From: an uncultured Actinoplanes sp.
Lineage (GTDB): Bacteria; Actinomycetota; Actinomycetes; Mycobacteriales; Micromonosporaceae
DNA: 6,935 bases
Direction: 5' to 3'
Assembly (NCBI GenBank): GCA_934667465.1
Contig: CAKUMG010000295.1
Coordinates: 1-6,935, forward strand
Shown here: positions 5,928 through 6,935 of the stretch, in pieces
Layout of the letters: every line of letters starts with the position of its first letter
How positions within the stretch are numbered: position 1 is the stretch's first letter
Position numbers and translations under genes: made by a program
The notes under the pieces: generated by a model
The model's input: the letters and a program-made list of their open reading frames with translations, nothing else
Told to the model about the DNA's origin: nothing
Database searches by the model: none

Positions 5928-6824
5928 TCCGCGCTTCCCCGGGCCGGACGACGCCGGGCCGCGCGGGGCCTGGGGTGCCGGCTCGTGCGGCGCCGGGCGG
6001 GGGCTCGGCCCGGCCGTGAGGAGGGCGAGGAGGGTCAGCGCCTCCGCCGACGGTGAGCCCGCGGGTGCCGTACAGGTGACCACGGTCTGCTCGGGGCTGC
6101 TCAGCGACTGCAGGGACTGCTGCGTCACGGTGAGCGGCCCGACCAGGGGATGGCGCAGGTCGTAGCGGGCCGTCGCGCAGGCCTGCACGGTGTGGTCGGC
6201 CCAGAGGGTGGCGAACTCGGCGCTGCGCATGGACAACCTGCCGATCAGCGCCGCCAGCACCGCGTCGTCCGGGTGCCGGCCGACGACCAGCCGCAGATTG
6301 CCGACGACGGCGCGCGCCTTGGCGGGCCAGTCGGCGTAGAGGTCGCGCTGGCCGCCGTCGAGGAACACGAGCTCGGCCATGTTCGGGCGGCCGTCCCGAT
6401 CGGCCGCCGCCTCGCGGGCCGCCGCCTCGCGGGCTGCCCCGAGCCCCAGCAGGGCGTGCCCGGTGGCGTTCCAGGCGAGCACGTCGGAGCGCCGCCCGAG
6501 CACCACGGCAGGCACGTCGCCGAGCGCCGCCAGCAGGTCCGCGAGCGCCGGGTCCACGCGCTCCACGACAGGCGGCACCGGCGTGTGCCGGGGGTGGCCG
6601 GCGGCCAGGACGTGCAGGTGGGCCCGCTCGGCGCCGGTGAGCCGCAACGCCCGGGCGATCGCGTCGAGGACCTGCGGCGACGCGTTGCGGGACTGACCCT
6701 GTTCGAGTCGCGTGTAGTAGGAGGCGCTCACGCCGGCCAGCAGCGCCAGCTCCTCCCGGCGCAGACCCGCGACCCGGCGGCGGTCCCCAAAGGTCGCCAG
6801 CCCCGCGTGGTCCGCATCCGGCAC
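5922..6824 (-). CDS. XRE-family transcriptional regulator with MmyB-like ligand-binding domain, N-terminus truncated
   Basis: This 300-residue cytoplasmic DNA-binding protein of a class very abundant in actinomycetes starts at a GTG (6822-6824). Residues 8-75 are a helix-turn-helix (GLATFGDRRRVAGLRREE, then LAGVSASYYTRLEQGQ). Residues 85-268 are the MmyB-like ligand-binding domain (VLGRRSDVLAWNATG, LYADWPAKARAVVGNLR, DD-VLAALIGRLS, LWADHTV, HPLVGPLTV, GSPSAEAL). A Pro/Ala-rich tail of about 30 residues follows. Family members normally begin with about 15-20 residues forming helix 1 (LxxFLRxRRxRLxPED); here they are missing, no good ribosome binding site precedes the GTG, and the upstream bases read better as a gene on the other strand. 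The frame stays open on the minus strand to the window edge, but that extension is Gly-rich and unlike the family. Such regulators usually control a neighbouring short-chain dehydrogenase or transporter. The family is secure; function is doubtful because of the truncation. Confidence 0.9.
   Translation of the reverse strand: MPDADHAGLATFGDRRRVAGLRREELALLAGVSASYYTRLEQGQSRNASPQVLDAIARALRLTGAERAHLHVLAAGHPRHTPVPPVVERVDPALADLLAALGDVPAVVLGRRSDVLAWNATGHALLGLGAAREAAAREAAADRDGRPNMAELVFLDGGQRDLYADWPAKARAVVGNLRLVVGRHPDDAVLAALIGRLSMRSAEFATLWADHTVQACATARYDLRHPLVGPLTVTQQSLQSLSSPEQTVVTCTAPAGSPSAEALTLLALLTAGPSPRPAPHEPAPQAPRGPASSGPGKRGS
6402..6433 (-). repeat. Perfect 15-bp tandem duplication inside the XRE regulator gene
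   Basis: Bases 6404-6418 and 6419-6433 are identical, and the match extends two bases to the left. On the minus strand they encode the repeat AREAAAREAAA in the loop between two parts of the ligand-binding domain (about residues 130-141). It stays in frame and probably only lengthens a surface helix, as expected from replication slippage. Confidence 0.85.
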
Positions 6825-6935
6825 GGGCGCGCCGAGGTCCTGCTCACCGCCGCCGACGGGCTGTCCAACTCCACCTCGGTCGCCGTCCGCGGCCGGACGA
6901 TCCTCGTGCCCAGCGCCGCCTACCTCACCCAGGAC
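6807..6935 (+). CDS. Fragment of a protein-coding gene, 5'-truncated and running off the right edge
   Basis: In the +3 frame every codon from about 6810 to the end terminates in G or C, and the translation looks like a real protein: VVRIRHGRAEVLL, then GLSNSTSVAVRGRTILVPSA, then AYLTQD. The alternation of a G-L-x-N-x-T-S-V-A-V-R-G turn and strand with a following I-L-V-P strand resembles the last blades of SMP-30/beta-propeller-like secreted proteins, a weak resemblance. There is no start codon with a ribosome binding site, and at its left end it meets the N-terminus of the opposite-strand XRE gene, whose family homology stops at the same place. I read it as the 3' part of a gene cut by a deletion or misjoin near 6800-6825; the rest lies outside the window. 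Confidence 0.5.
   Translation, partial: MVRIRHGRAEVLLTAADGLSNSTSVAVRGRTILVPSAAYLTQD

Overview
The window is very GC-rich, by eye well above 65%, with almost every third codon position G or C. It carries gene types typical of filamentous actinomycetes (Streptomycetales, Micromonosporales or Streptosporangiales): a large LuxR-family regulator, a secreted hemicellulase, a Tat-exported SGNH esterase and an MmyB-type XRE regulator. The sequence does not fix the genus.

Layout. Bases 2-1558 (+) are the C-terminal part of a large ATP-binding LuxR regulator (LAL type), cut by the left edge. The 100-base gap after it holds a good promoter and an inverted repeat over the expected transcription start. 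Bases 1659-4385 (+) encode a secreted GH115 xylan alpha-glucuronidase. One base after its stop comes a Tat-exported SGNH/GDSL hydrolase of the XynE-like type (4387-5700, +), with its Shine-Dalgarno inside the GH115 gene. These two look like a translationally coupled pair that strips glucuronic acid and acyl side groups from xylan outside the cell. Bases 5701-5771 hold nothing recognisable. Bases 5772-5927 (+) read as the start-less C-terminal end of an unidentified protein, and its stop interlocks with that of a convergent MmyB-like XRE regulator (5922-6824, -). At the right edge (6807-6935, +) a strongly coding-like frame begins abruptly and runs out of the window.

Unusual features. (1) The GH115 C-terminal domain appears to have lost about 60 residues in frame while keeping its diagnostic last residues. 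(2) The SGNH gene has an AT-rich 15-bp tandem repeat exactly between its Tat signal and its mature domain, written in codons foreign to the rest of the gene. (3) The XRE regulator lacks the first helix of its DNA-binding domain and abuts a 5'-truncated gene on the other strand. (4) Together with the start-less remnant at 5772, this makes three apparent deletion junctions in about 2.5 kb, which means either a decaying or recombining region or collapsed assembly. I found no convincing new defence or mobile system. The best candidates for new biology are the AT-rich repeat and the promoter inverted repeat.
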